A stretch of DNA of 64,000 nt from G963663365 sp963663365 (GTDB lineage Bacteria > Hinthialibacterota > Hinthialibacteria > Hinthialibacterales > G963663365). Within the stretch, counting starts at the first letter, position 1; the number at the start of each line of letters is the position of its first letter. The stretch is taken from NCBI GenBank assembly GCA_963663365.2, contig CAXXIH010000004.1:124001-188000 (forward strand), written 5' to 3'. The notes beneath the pieces are model-generated. The model was not told the DNA's origin. It was given only the letters and a program-made list of their open reading frames with translations, and ran no database searches. Made by a program: the position numbers and the translations under genes. This document shows positions 34,842-44,377 of the stretch, in pieces.

Positions 34842-36224
34842 TCAAAAATCTTTCCATGTCGCGCCGAAGGTATCGGATGTGAGGATGCCCGGACGTCCAA
34901 CGGGAGTAAGATGTCCTTCATCATCCATGCGCATCATCAGATAGAGAATCCCATCCCGGCATCCAACCTTTTCAAAGGAAATCACGCCTTGCTTATCTAC
35001 CCGCGCCGCCGCCACTTCCTGCCAAGCATCTGAATTCCAACAACATAGATAGACCGGCGTGTTTTCTTTTAGGCTGGTTTTTCGCGTAATCTCACCCACT
35101 GGCGTGTATAACTCGGTCTTGTCGACCATGGGCAGAAGCTGAAGATAATGCTGGACGGCCCAGGGATGGATTTCCTCACCATCAAGCATCGTGCGGATCG
35201 GCCCCTGCACGGCATCCCAATCCACCCAATAAACCTTGGCATGAAATTCATTCCCATGGCGGCCAACCGTTAGATAGCCGGGAGTCAATTCTCCGCCCAG
35301 AGCGCCATCGATGTCGTACCACTTTCCATTGATCGGATCCTTGACGGCCGCCCAATAGTGGTTGGAGTCGGCTCGTGGCCACCAAATCGTACGGACTCCC
35401 ACAGTGCAGATACCATAAGACCGGCAAATAGCCATAAGAGCGTTTGTCAAATCGGTACACCGCCCAATGCCACTTTCAAAGAGCTGCGATGGCGTCAGAT
35501 CCGGCATCCCACGCGGCTTGTATTTGCAATGCCCTGCCAAATAGACGGAGTTAAGGTAATGCACAAGGCGGACAAACACCGCGGATTTCTCCTCCGGAGA
35601 GCCGGCCTCTCTATATTCCCGGGCATACGCGGCGGTCTTGCTCTGCAATTCCTCATCATTCCAAAAGAATTTCCGCCAGTTTTCCAGATCTTCGCCTGTC
35701 CCTCGATGAGGTGTCACATAATGCAAAAAATCCACTTCCGAAAGATCCGCACACCAGGGCATTTTTTCCCGCGCCTCTAAAGAAATCCGAACGTGATCAC
35801 AAAAAGATTCTGCATCCATCCGCAAATGATCGGGAATAAAAGTCAAACGGTGGTTGCCGAATTCTTCATCCAAATTCTCACTTTCAATCGCTTCTGAATA
35901 GCTATAAGGCAGACGCCGCAAAATTGAGGCAGCCACACGTTTCTGATCTTCCGGCATCGCTTCATACGCAGCCAAAAGGGCATCTCGGTTGCGGGCTTCG
36001 GCTTCGGAGCATTCAGCATTCCATGCGGGGGATGCCACCAATTGCTTGATTGCGTCATCTGGTGTCATATCAACAAATGCAATCGCCGGGCTGGATTCTT
36101 CAACTGAAATAACCTCATCGTCCGGCATAGCACATGTTCGCCCACCCTCTCCGGCATCCTGAGCACAGACGAGAGGAATCCATATCGCAAAAAGAAAAAG
36201 TTTTATTAACAGGATTTTTTTCAT
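34842..36224 (-). CDS. Exported transglutaminase-like protein
   Basis: The protein has 460 aa from MKKILLIKLFLF at 36224, with GGAG 8 nt upstream. Signal peptide 1-21 (VCA-Q). The transglutaminase-like triad is recognisable: Cys256 in SGIGRCTDLTNALMAICRSYGI, His in SNHYWAAVKDP and Asp in KWYDIDGALGG. The N-terminal ~130 residues are acidic and helical, and a beta domain (VYLCCWNSDAWQEVAAARVD) ends the protein. The likely role is a periplasmic cysteine peptidase or amidase, not crosslinking. The layout resembles transglutaminase proteins with an attached carbohydrate-type beta domain found in PVC-like bacteria. Confidence 0.85.
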   Translation of the reverse strand: MKKILLIKLFLFAIWIPLVCAQDAGEGGRTCAMPDDEVISVEESSPAIAFVDMTPDDAIKQLVASPAWNAECSEAEARNRDALLAAYEAMPEDQKRVAASILRRLPYSYSEAIESENLDEEFGNHRLTFIPDHLRMDAESFCDHVRISLEAREKMPWCADLSEVDFLHYVTPHRGTGEDLENWRKFFWNDEELQSKTAAYAREYREAGSPEEKSAVFVRLVHYLNSVYLAGHCKYKPRGMPDLTPSQLFESGIGRCTDLTNALMAICRSYGICTVGVRTIWWPRADSNHYWAAVKDPINGKWYDIDGALGGELTPGYLTVGRHGNEFHAKVYWVDWDAVQGPIRTMLDGEEIHPWAVQHYLQLLPMVDKTELYTPVGEITRKTSLKENTPVYLCCWNSDAWQEVAAARVDKQGVISFEKVGCRDGILYLMMRMDDEGHLTPVGRPGILTSDTFGATWKDF

Positions 36225-36498
36225 ACTGAAAACTCCATCCCACAAGTCGCTGCCATAATATTCACAATACTAATAATCTCATTTATACGGCGCTATGTAA
36301 CCCCTCAATATTCCTGCTATCTCAAAAAGATATTTTCGTTGCGCCATCCACTGACAACACAATTATTCACTCCTTAATGCAGCCCAGGGCATCAAGTGCC
36401 AATTGTATCTCTTCAGAGCCTGTTGCAGACGATTGCAGGGCGTGATATCGTCAAACAGCAAAACAGCGACAACCACGTCATCGCAAAGGGGAATTGTA

Positions 36499-39024
36499 AT
36501 GCGACATTTCATTTTCAGTGCTGTAATCGTGTCAATTCTTGGTCTCTTCGGCTTGGCTTCAGCATCCGCCGCCGGACAGTTGTCAGTCGACAAACCGGGT
36601 GACTGGACATTGGTTGTGGCCGATGACGCCCTGCCCAGCGAACGTTATGCGGCAGAAGAATTCCAATGGCTGTTTCGTGAGGCCATGGGGACGGAACTTC
36701 CATTGGCGGCACAAGCCTCCAAGAAACGAAGAAACATCTTCATCGGTCCGGGTGCTGCAAAGGAGTCCGGTCAACTAAGTGAAACAGGGCATCTGGGTGA
36801 GGAAGGACTCTGCATTCAAATCAAACCGGAGAACATCATCATAACCGGTGGCCGTCCTCGCGGCACCCTCTATGGCGTTTATGAGTTCATGGAACGGTAT
36901 CTAAGTGTCCGTTTCCTTACCAAAGACCACACCCATATCCCCAAGCATCAATCTCTACAGTTGCCAATCGAATCCTACACCTACGTACCAACCTTTGAGT
37001 TTCGATGGAGTTACTATCGCGAGAATCAGGAGTCCCATGAACTGGCCGCCCGGTTGCGCGTAAACACCACACCAAGGGAAGAAAAATTCGGCGGAATCGC
37101 CCCCCAAAGTCTAATTAACCACAGTTTTCATCGCCATATTCCTGTTGAAAAATATGGCAAAGAACATCCCGAATACTTTGCATTGGTCGATGGCGAACGG
37201 AAACTCGACATTCACGGCGGTGGCCCGGAACCGTGCGTTTCGGATCCAAAAGTAATTGAAATCGTAACTCAAAGCGTCCTCAACGATCTTGCGGCCAATC
37301 CGAATCGCCGCAATATCAGTGTCAGCCAAAACGATAATGATGCTTACTGCCGTTGCGAACGATGTGAAAAGATCAATCAAGCCGAAGGCACGCCCATGGG
37401 TGCGCAATTGGCTTTGGTCAACGCAGTCGCGGATCGTGTTGCGGAGGAGTACCCCGAAGTTAAAGTCGGCACTCTGTCCTATTGGTATACGCGAAAACCT
37501 CCCAAACACATGAAGCCGCGAGACAATGTGCAAATTCAACTCTGCAGTATCGAATGTTGCACATTCTTCCCAATCGACACTCCAACAATTGCCAGGAACC
37601 GCGAATTTTGTGAAGACATGGAAAAATGGGGAGAAATCTGCGATGACATTTGGATTTGGAATTACAATACCAATTTCACCAACTACGATCTCCCATTTCC
37701 AAATCTGCGCACTATCGGCCCGAATATCCGTTATTTTTTAAAGAACAACGCTAAAGGCATCTTCATGCAGGCCAATGGCAACGGTCTCACCGGTGAGATG
37801 TCGGATTTAAGAAATTACGTCATTTCAAAAACGCTTTGGCATCCTGAGTTAGACTCTTGGGACTTAGTCGAAGAATTTTGTCATCTGCACTATCAAGAAT
37901 CGGCTCAACCCATATTGGATTATCTCACGATGATTCATGATAATGCCGAAACCGCTGGGGTATTTCCCAATTGCTTTGCCAATGCCGCACAGCTTGGCCT
38001 GACCCCGGAGATTGCAGACAAAGCTTATGACCTCTTCCAAGTTGCTTTAAACCGCGCAAATTCCGATGCCGTTTACGCCCGTGTCGAAAAAGCCATGATT
38101 CCAATTTATCGTACTCTATTGGAAATGGCTTCCGAGTTCGTTTATGCGGATTATGGGTGCACATTGCACTTTCCGGAAAAGTACGGCGATGTCATCGAGA
38201 CATACATTGCCTTGGGCAAAAAATACAACATGACCCGCGTCGCAGAACACAAACCGGCAGAGGATTTTTACAAAAAAGTGCATGAAATTGAGGGCAGCAA
38301 GATACCTGCCTGCCAATTAGAGAACGATACTTGGAAATTGACCATATTTTATGAAGACAACGGCAAAGCCGGAGAACTTATCCACAAACCATCGGGCCGA
38401 AATCTCTTAGAAGGACTTGAAATAAGCGGCATAAGCAATTTCTTAGAGAGGGGCACATTCAAGGAATTGGGCCTTAAAGGCTACGATCCAAACGATCCCA
38501 AACCGTTTCAAGTTCGCAAAGAATATAACGCGATCATGATGTTCAAAACACTTCCGAATGAATCGGTATTGATGCGCCGCATCAGACTTATGGACAACGA
38601 TTCGCAGGACATTCTTTGCGAGACACGATTAACCCATAAAAACAACACTCCCCAAGTCTATCAATTCAAAGTTAATCCGGAGTTCAACACATGGACAAAA
38701 AGCGGCAACCACGAATTGCTTTCTGCCTACATACGTGATGATGAATGGAAATGCTTCAACCGGGATTGGGAAAAATTCCACGGTCCTGATGGCCACCTTC
38801 TAGAGGAATGCCGAGGCGGCGCGCTGGCGTACTTCAACCATGAGACATCATCCGGGATACTTCTATCGTACACTCCGGATATGTTCGAGCGGCCCTATTT
38901 ATATTGGCTTCCGGATGTATCACAAATCAATTTGGAGTTGGTCACACCATCGGTTGAACTAAAAAAAGGTGAAACGCTGTCGTATTCCTATCGTTTCAGT
39001 TTCCTGGATAAGCCGCCTCAATAG
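36499..39024 (+). CDS. Exported DUF4838 glycoside hydrolase-like protein
   Basis: The protein has 841 aa from MRHFIFSAVIV (GGGGA 8 nt upstream; longer frame to 36403 discarded). Signal peptide 1-24 (ASA-A). Residues ~30-145 match the GH20b/GH67-type N-terminal domain (ERYAAEEFQWLFREAMG, FIGPG, ITGGRPRGTLYGVYEFMERYL). DUF4838 follows as a TIM barrel (HIPVEKYGKEHPEYFALVDG, SVSQNDNDAYCRCERC, DNVQIQLCSIECC, GIFMQANGN). The last ~220 residues are a beta-sandwich. Probably acts on uronic-acid or hexosamine glycans in the periplasm; no characterised relative comes to mind. Monocistronic. Confidence 0.8.
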   Translation: MRHFIFSAVIVSILGLFGLASASAAGQLSVDKPGDWTLVVADDALPSERYAAEEFQWLFREAMGTELPLAAQASKKRRNIFIGPGAAKESGQLSETGHLGEEGLCIQIKPENIIITGGRPRGTLYGVYEFMERYLSVRFLTKDHTHIPKHQSLQLPIESYTYVPTFEFRWSYYRENQESHELAARLRVNTTPREEKFGGIAPQSLINHSFHRHIPVEKYGKEHPEYFALVDGERKLDIHGGGPEPCVSDPKVIEIVTQSVLNDLAANPNRRNISVSQNDNDAYCRCERCEKINQAEGTPMGAQLALVNAVADRVAEEYPEVKVGTLSYWYTRKPPKHMKPRDNVQIQLCSIECCTFFPIDTPTIARNREFCEDMEKWGEICDDIWIWNYNTNFTNYDLPFPNLRTIGPNIRYFLKNNAKGIFMQANGNGLTGEMSDLRNYVISKTLWHPELDSWDLVEEFCHLHYQESAQPILDYLTMIHDNAETAGVFPNCFANAAQLGLTPEIADKAYDLFQVALNRANSDAVYARVEKAMIPIYRTLLEMASEFVYADYGCTLHFPEKYGDVIETYIALGKKYNMTRVAEHKPAEDFYKKVHEIEGSKIPACQLENDTWKLTIFYEDNGKAGELIHKPSGRNLLEGLEISGISNFLERGTFKELGLKGYDPNDPKPFQVRKEYNAIMMFKTLPNESVLMRRIRLMDNDSQDILCETRLTHKNNTPQVYQFKVNPEFNTWTKSGNHELLSAYIRDDEWKCFNRDWEKFHGPDGHLLEECRGGALAYFNHETSSGILLSYTPDMFERPYLYWLPDVSQINLELVTPSVELKKGETLSYSYRFSFLDKPPQ

Positions 39025-39065
39025 AGGCCGTCCGGATCGATTGGATTCAACTTGGCAGGCTTCTT

Positions 39066-39617
39066 TCAGCCAGGCAAATGCACATTGCTGCCCTTAGGCA
39101 CGATGCGGTAAAAACCGCCTGCGCTGACAAGGCCGTTCGATGCATCATACCGTGGCCCACCGCGCTGCCCGGCCGGCCCCCATCCATCAACAATACCTTC
39201 TTGGTTGCGAAAGGCCTCAGTCAAGGCCGCATCCTTGCGCCGAAAGGCGCGGCCCCATATATGTTCATGGCTATAGGCGGGGATCCAATGATAGTAGGAC
39301 TGCGTGTTCTCATACCCCACTGCACTTTCAATATCAGCGCGGTCTTGGAAACGGTCCGGCAAAGCATGAGGCAGATACGCCGTAGGTGTGGTTAGTGGAA
39401 AGTGTTGATCTTCCGTATCACGATGGGCGTGATAAGAATTGTAATCCATGTGATATTGCAGCATCGCATCCACGAAAATCTTCAGATCGCTTTGCGTGCC
39501 GGCGATCTTCGCGCGAATCCGCGCATTTAAGAAATTGGGTATGGCAATCGCCGCCAGAATCCCGATAATGGCCACAACAATCAGTAGTTCGATCAGTGTA
39601 AAAGATTTCTTCTGCAC
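39066..39617 (-). CDS. Solitary type II/IV-like pseudopilin (3 of 3)
   Basis: The protein has 183 aa. The only start between the upstream in-frame stop and the helix is GTG at 39617. The leader is just five residues (MQKKS) before FTLIELLIVVAIIGILAAIAIPNF, with Ser at the cleavage site. LTTPTAYLPHALPDRF and the C-terminal YDASNGLVSAGGF match the copies at 24939 and 27412. It converges with the DUF4838 gene. Same reading of function: envelope pseudopilin with no secretion genes nearby. Confidence 0.87.
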   Translation of the reverse strand: MQKKSFTLIELLIVVAIIGILAAIAIPNFLNARIRAKIAGTQSDLKIFVDAMLQYHMDYNSYHAHRDTEDQHFPLTTPTAYLPHALPDRFQDRADIESAVGYENTQSYYHWIPAYSHEHIWGRAFRRKDAALTEAFRNQEGIVDGWGPAGQRGGPRYDASNGLVSAGGFYRIVPKGSNVHLPG

Positions 39618-39854
39618 ATCCCCAATCCCAAAATCAGATGGCGTAATTTACCACAAATTTTCCTCAAGAAGGGCCTACCAGCTGAAAAAAATGCATTTCC
39701 GGCAGAGGCCATTTTATGCAATTCGGGACGAAGGTTCGATTAATGAGCAGGTTATGGTACGGTCCCCGCGCAGCGATGAATTCAGACAAATCCCGGCTGA
39801 GGAACTTTGAGAATTCTCTCAAGCGCCGGAACACAAGAAAGGAACAGATGAGTA

Positions 39855-40259
39855 ATGAGTGATATCACCTTGAAACAGGCACAGGCGGCAGTTGAGGCCG
39901 CCGTTAAAAAATCCGGCGAGATGGGCGTTAAAATGGACATAGCGGTTGTCGACGCGGGCGCAAACTTAAAAGCATTTGCCCGCATGGACGGCGCATGGCT
40001 CGGTTCAATTGACATCGCCCAGAAGAAAGCGCGGACGGCGCGATATTTCGACATGAATACCGGCGAAATCGGCAAACTCTCTCAGCCGGGCGGATCGCTT
40101 TTCAACATTGAGCATTCTAATGGCGGCCTGATTACTTTCCCCGGCGGCATCCCCTTAAAAAACAAGGCAGGCGAGATTATCGGCGGGATTGGAGTATCCG
40201 GAAGCACGGTTGAAGACGACCATGCGGTCGCCTTGGCAGGCGCAGCAGCCGTCTCTTAA
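39855..40259 (+). CDS. GlcG/HbpS (DUF336) family protein
   Basis: The protein has 134 aa, the full length of the family. Recognised from ITLKQAQAAVEAAVKKS, MDIAVVDAGANLKAFARMDGAWLGSIDIAQKKARTA, GGIPLKNKAGEIIGGIGVSGSTVEDDHAVA. HbpS binds haem; GlcG sits in glycolate operons, but for most members the role is unknown. No signal peptide. Monocistronic with a strong terminator at 40287. An ATG 7 nt earlier in another frame is not used. Confidence 0.92.
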   Translation: MSDITLKQAQAAVEAAVKKSGEMGVKMDIAVVDAGANLKAFARMDGAWLGSIDIAQKKARTARYFDMNTGEIGKLSQPGGSLFNIEHSNGGLITFPGGIPLKNKAGEIIGGIGVSGSTVEDDHAVALAGAAAVS

Positions 40260-40286
40260 TAACTTTATCAAAGTTATAAATGGAAG

Positions 40287-40318
40287 AGGGAGCGGTAGTG
40301 TGCCGCTCCCTTTTATTT
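40287..40318 (+). terminator. Rho-independent terminator
   Basis: AGGGAGCGG (40287-40295) and CCGCTCCCT (40303-40311) form a 9-bp stem with a 7-nt loop, followed by TTTATTT. It ends the GlcG/HbpS transcript. Confidence 0.88.
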
Positions 40319-40365
40319 CTATGCTTCCGAACCAAATGTTCGATTCATATTAATAAACAATACAT

Positions 40366-41328
40366 TTATTCGGCGAACATAAGATGGACTTTCCCATTGC
40401 TGGTCGACACTTGGATTTTTGAATCTCCACCATTGCCAAGTTCACCGACGAGATGGTTCTTTTTAAGTGTGATTATTTTTACCGGAATTTCCGTTTCTAC
40501 TTTTCCTGATGATGAATAAGCATCGACCTGTCCCGAAAAATTCTCAGGAATAGCGAGTTCAACAGCTCCATTCGAGGTCTTTACTTGCATGGGTGCATTG
40601 CCATCGTGCACACGCACATTAACTTCACCATTTGAGGTATGGAAAATACCTTCTCTGCTCAATGTTCCTATATCGGCCGTAATCTTTCCGTTGCTTGTAT
40701 GCAGATTCACACCATCTGTATCACCCACCAGATTGATCCGTCCATTGGATGTATGTGCCTCGACTGCACCCCGGACATCTTCAAGATCAATCCGGCCATT
40801 CGACGTATTCAAGTTAATGTCGCCACGGCTGCCCCGGACAAAAATCCGTCCATTGGATGTTTGTGCATCTATTGCGGCATTATGCCCGGCGACTTCAATA
40901 CGGCCATTCGATGTGTTGAATTTTAGATTAAGTGAAGGCGGGCCGGTGATTTCGTAACGAACCATAATGTTGATATTCGTCAGTTTCGGCCGGTTGGCAA
41001 CAATACGCAAAACATCCCCTTCTTTTTCGGCACGGACTTCGGTCTGCTCTTTGATACTTATTGCGGTAGACTCGTTACGCGCCTTTACGGTCAACGTTGC
41101 GTGAACATTGACACGACCGCCATCGACTCCGTGATAAATGATTTCACCATTGCTGGTTGCGGCATCGATGGATTGCAGGCCGGCCGCCTCAAACTCCCAC
41201 TGGAAGTCTTCTGAGGCTTCAGCCTTGTAATCATTTATTCCGAATGAAATCCCATAACAACCTGAAAAAATGAACCCGGCTACGACAAAGGCAAGAAACG
41301 ACAGGACCACTCGTTTAGAACAATACAT
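40366..41328 (-). CDS. DUF4097-type lipoprotein with ten TSNG beta-helix repeats
   Basis: The protein has 320 aa from MYCSKRVVLSF at 41328, with GGAGG 6 nt upstream. The signal peptide ends in a lipobox, FIFSGC, so the mature protein is an outer-membrane or periplasmic lipoprotein anchored at about Cys22. The body is a right-handed beta-solenoid built from repeats with the core T-S-N-G-[RKEA]-[IV]: about nine good copies plus one SSSG copy, spaced ~20-25 residues. This is the DUF4097 (putative adhesin) architecture. Likely role: structural or adhesive surface component. Last gene of a minus-strand run with GH78 and two Gfo/Idh/MocA genes. Confidence 0.88.
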   Translation of the reverse strand: MYCSKRVVLSFLAFVVAGFIFSGCYGISFGINDYKAEASEDFQWEFEAAGLQSIDAATSNGEIIYHGVDGGRVNVHATLTVKARNESTAISIKEQTEVRAEKEGDVLRIVANRPKLTNINIMVRYEITGPPSLNLKFNTSNGRIEVAGHNAAIDAQTSNGRIFVRGSRGDINLNTSNGRIDLEDVRGAVEAHTSNGRINLVGDTDGVNLHTSNGKITADIGTLSREGIFHTSNGEVNVRVHDGNAPMQVKTSNGAVELAIPENFSGQVDAYSSSGKVETEIPVKIITLKKNHLVGELGNGGDSKIQVSTSNGKVHLMFAE

Positions 41329-41443
41329 TCTCATCCTCCACAAAATGGACAGATCCCCTCTCCTACCTATACGCCCAAGGCCCATGATAGATTCAAAAAA
41401 ACGACGGCGACTAAAAAACCGGTGGACTATAGAACAGGCCATT

Positions 41444-44227
41444 TCACTCTAAGTGGCTCATAAACTCATACTTACCGCTCCCGGTGCGAAATACCGCAAA
41501 GTCAGAGTGCTTACTCACCAAGTCCACGCCAGGCGATTCAACCGCTTTTTGGCCTCCCTCCTCTATCCCTTCAGGATCAGATGTTGGAACACGAATAAGC
41601 GCAGTGCAATTCGGGGGGATGGTCACTGAAAGAAGGAAACGATCCCCGTCCCGTTTCCAAGCACTGGCAATCTCACCCCGCGCTGAGAGATAGGTGGCTC
41701 TTACCCAATCCAGATCCGGCACCGGGCAAGGCGCGATTACGATCTTATCGAACCCCATGGCATCTTCGGCGGGCCGTATCCCAGCAAGATATTGGTAAAA
41801 CCACTGGCTGATCGAACCGAACATGGGGTGGTTATGCGAATAGGTGTTGTCGCTGAATTCCCAGTGCTCCCAAAGCGTAGTCGCTCCGTTGGCAAGCATA
41901 TGTCCCCAACCGGGGAAATCCTCTTGTGATGCCACTGTTGCAGCCACATCGGCCCGGCCTAAATCGCTAAGCGCCATCAGCATAAATTTTGTCCCGAAAA
42001 TACCCGTGGTCAAATGCCCTTCATGTTCGTTGAGAATATCCTCGACCAAGACATTCAGAACCGCATCGCGCTTATCCTTTGAAGCAATATCCAAATAGAG
42101 AGCAAACGATTGAGCGGCCTGAGTGCCGATGCCGATTTTGCCCGTTTCGGAATCGTGAAATTTCGCTTCAAATGCCGCTTGAATCTTATCCGCAAGTTCG
42201 GCGGCGCGTTGGGCTTCAGGCACATCTCCAACGATCTTGGCCAGCCGTGAATAAAGGACCGCATTCCAATAGAAAAGTCCGGTACCCGTCACATCGGCCG
42301 GTTTATCGACAAGGCTTTCGTGATCACTGATCCCGTTAACAAGGATAAAATCTTCAGCGGCTGACTCCAGAAGATTCATCCAATGCCTTAAATAAGCGTA
42401 CTGTTCACGTATCAATTCACGTTCGCCGTAATAACTGTATAACTGCCACAGCAAAAGTGGATGCGCCGTTCCCCAGCCAATCGGCCCGGAATCATCGCCC
42501 AATCCGGCATCGGCAATTCCGACAAAAGGCGCAGTCTCCGTGAATCCGCCATTGGAACGGACAGCGTCACTCAAATCCCGTACTGCCTTTCGATAAAACC
42601 CGGACATATCGAAATTGGAAATCGCCATCTCGCTGCTGGCTACAATATCCCCGCCGTAACCAAACTTTTCCCGGTGAGGGCAGTCCGACTGCACACTGAA
42701 CATATTGCTCCGCTGTGTCCACACCGTCATCTTTTGGATTCGATTAAATAACTCGTTAGAGCATTCAAACGCACCAACAGGTTCGACATCAGAATTCAAC
42801 GCCAAACCGGTAATCGAATTCGTATCGGGTTTGCCCGGATAGCCGGTGACTTCTACATAACGAAAACCATGGAATGAAAACCTTGGAGTGTAAGTCTCTT
42901 CGCCGCCACCCTTTAGAATATACGTATGCCCTTGATACGCGGTAGAAGGTCCCCCCGGTGTGCGTGGTGGATCCTGATTCTTAATTTGGCCGCAACACGA
43001 TGTCATGGCATTTAACGTGCCATCGGGATACAACAATTCACCGCACCGCATTTTCACAACGGTCCCGGCTTCACCTTGCACTTTTAGTCTTACCCAACCG
43101 GCAAAATTTTGCCCCAGATCAAAAATAAACACTCCCGGTTGAGGCTCTGTGACAGCGACCGGCTCAAGTGCTTCTTGTACACGAATAGGTGGAAGATTCT
43201 GAGACCGCAACAATCCCAACGGCTCTTGGGCGATTACGGCATTTTCCCAGGTTGAATCGTCAAAATCAGGACGGTCCCATCCATCGGCCTCACGCCGCGC
43301 ATCGTAGACCTCTCCTAGATAGACACTATTGCGTAAAATCGGGCTATCTCCGGTTTTCCATTCCGGGCTACTGACGACCTGCTGAGTCTTGCGCATCCCG
43401 TAATCGATATTCATCTGTAAAAGAAAGCGCGGTTCTCCAATTGTGAGATGTTCCCGCAAGTTGATCTTTCCCCACATGCGTAACGGAAGCGGATTGTACC
43501 AACCATTGCCGAGAATCACACCAACGGCATTCTTGCCTTGCTGAAGGTATTCAGTGACATCATAGACCGAATAGAAGACGCGTTTCCCATAGCTTGTCCA
43601 TGCCGGATCGAGGACATGGTCGCCTACTTTTTTCCCGTTGATGTACAGTTCGTAATAGCCCAATCCACTAATATAGACACGCGCATTTTTGACAGGCTCC
43701 GCCACTTCGAACTCGCGGCGGAAAAGAGGCGCGGGATGATCCTCAAACAGTTTTTCATCGGGCACAGGCTCGCCCGGCTTGCGAATCCATTTCCCCTGCC
43801 ATTGTTTTGGCCCTACTCCCATTTCCCACAAAGACACGGGACTATAAGCAGAGGGCTGGTCATCTTTATCCCATACCCGCACCTTCCAATAAACACGCTG
43901 CTCCGGCTTAAGGGCTTTCCCCCGGTAGGCGATATTCAGTTGTTGCCCGGTTTCGGCTTTGCGGCTGTCCCACAGGTCGGCACGATCCGCATCGAGAATA
44001 GAAGCCGAGCTGGCCACAAGAATCTGATACGCCGTCTGCACTTGTCCGCGCTCGTTCCCTTCCAGCCTCCAACTCAATTGAGGGCGGGGGACATCAATTC
44101 CTAGAGGGTCACGCATATATTCGCAACGCAAATCAGTGGGTATCAAATCAGCGGATACAGTCATCGCACACAGAAAAAACACAAGACCCAAAAGTAAGAA
44201 AGCGGTCGGCTTTGAACAATACGGCAC
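41444..44227 (-). CDS. Exported alpha-L-rhamnosidase, GH78
   Basis: The protein has 927 aa, with a GTG start at 44227 and GAGG 8 nt upstream. Signal peptide 1-26 (VSA-D). It opens with an Ig/FN3-like domain (LRCEYMRDPLGIDVPRPQLSWRL), then the Bac_rhamnosid_N sandwich (ARVYISGLGYYELYINGKKVGDHVLDPAWT), the concanavalin-like domain, the (alpha/alpha)6 barrel with the catalytic region SDCPHREKFGYGGDIVASSE and a C-terminal beta domain (GPAP-type, IVIAPCPVPDLDWVRATYLS). It removes terminal L-rhamnose from glycans or glycosides outside the cytoplasm. Flanked upstream by two Gfo/Idh/MocA genes, probably one operon. Confidence 0.93.
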   Translation of the reverse strand: MPYCSKPTAFLLLGLVFFLCAMTVSADLIPTDLRCEYMRDPLGIDVPRPQLSWRLEGNERGQVQTAYQILVASSASILDADRADLWDSRKAETGQQLNIAYRGKALKPEQRVYWKVRVWDKDDQPSAYSPVSLWEMGVGPKQWQGKWIRKPGEPVPDEKLFEDHPAPLFRREFEVAEPVKNARVYISGLGYYELYINGKKVGDHVLDPAWTSYGKRVFYSVYDVTEYLQQGKNAVGVILGNGWYNPLPLRMWGKINLREHLTIGEPRFLLQMNIDYGMRKTQQVVSSPEWKTGDSPILRNSVYLGEVYDARREADGWDRPDFDDSTWENAVIAQEPLGLLRSQNLPPIRVQEALEPVAVTEPQPGVFIFDLGQNFAGWVRLKVQGEAGTVVKMRCGELLYPDGTLNAMTSCCGQIKNQDPPRTPGGPSTAYQGHTYILKGGGEETYTPRFSFHGFRYVEVTGYPGKPDTNSITGLALNSDVEPVGAFECSNELFNRIQKMTVWTQRSNMFSVQSDCPHREKFGYGGDIVASSEMAISNFDMSGFYRKAVRDLSDAVRSNGGFTETAPFVGIADAGLGDDSGPIGWGTAHPLLLWQLYSYYGERELIREQYAYLRHWMNLLESAAEDFILVNGISDHESLVDKPADVTGTGLFYWNAVLYSRLAKIVGDVPEAQRAAELADKIQAAFEAKFHDSETGKIGIGTQAAQSFALYLDIASKDKRDAVLNVLVEDILNEHEGHLTTGIFGTKFMLMALSDLGRADVAATVASQEDFPGWGHMLANGATTLWEHWEFSDNTYSHNHPMFGSISQWFYQYLAGIRPAEDAMGFDKIVIAPCPVPDLDWVRATYLSARGEIASAWKRDGDRFLLSVTIPPNCTALIRVPTSDPEGIEEGGQKAVESPGVDLVSKHSDFAVFRTGSGKYEFMSHLE

Positions 44228-44377
44228 AATAACACCTCGGGGGGAATACAGATATCACGACAGCGGCACATCACACATCGCATTTTCATAAAAACAGAAT
44301 ACGTTAGAACCGGTGCTTTGGGCTAGACAATCAAAACTCCGGAACCGGATATGAATGCGGTTCATTTCGACTGAGAT

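Noticed and set aside
39015..39028. GCCTC-AATA-GAGGC hairpin at the DUF4838 stop codon
   Set aside because: Short stem, no T-run, likely chance.
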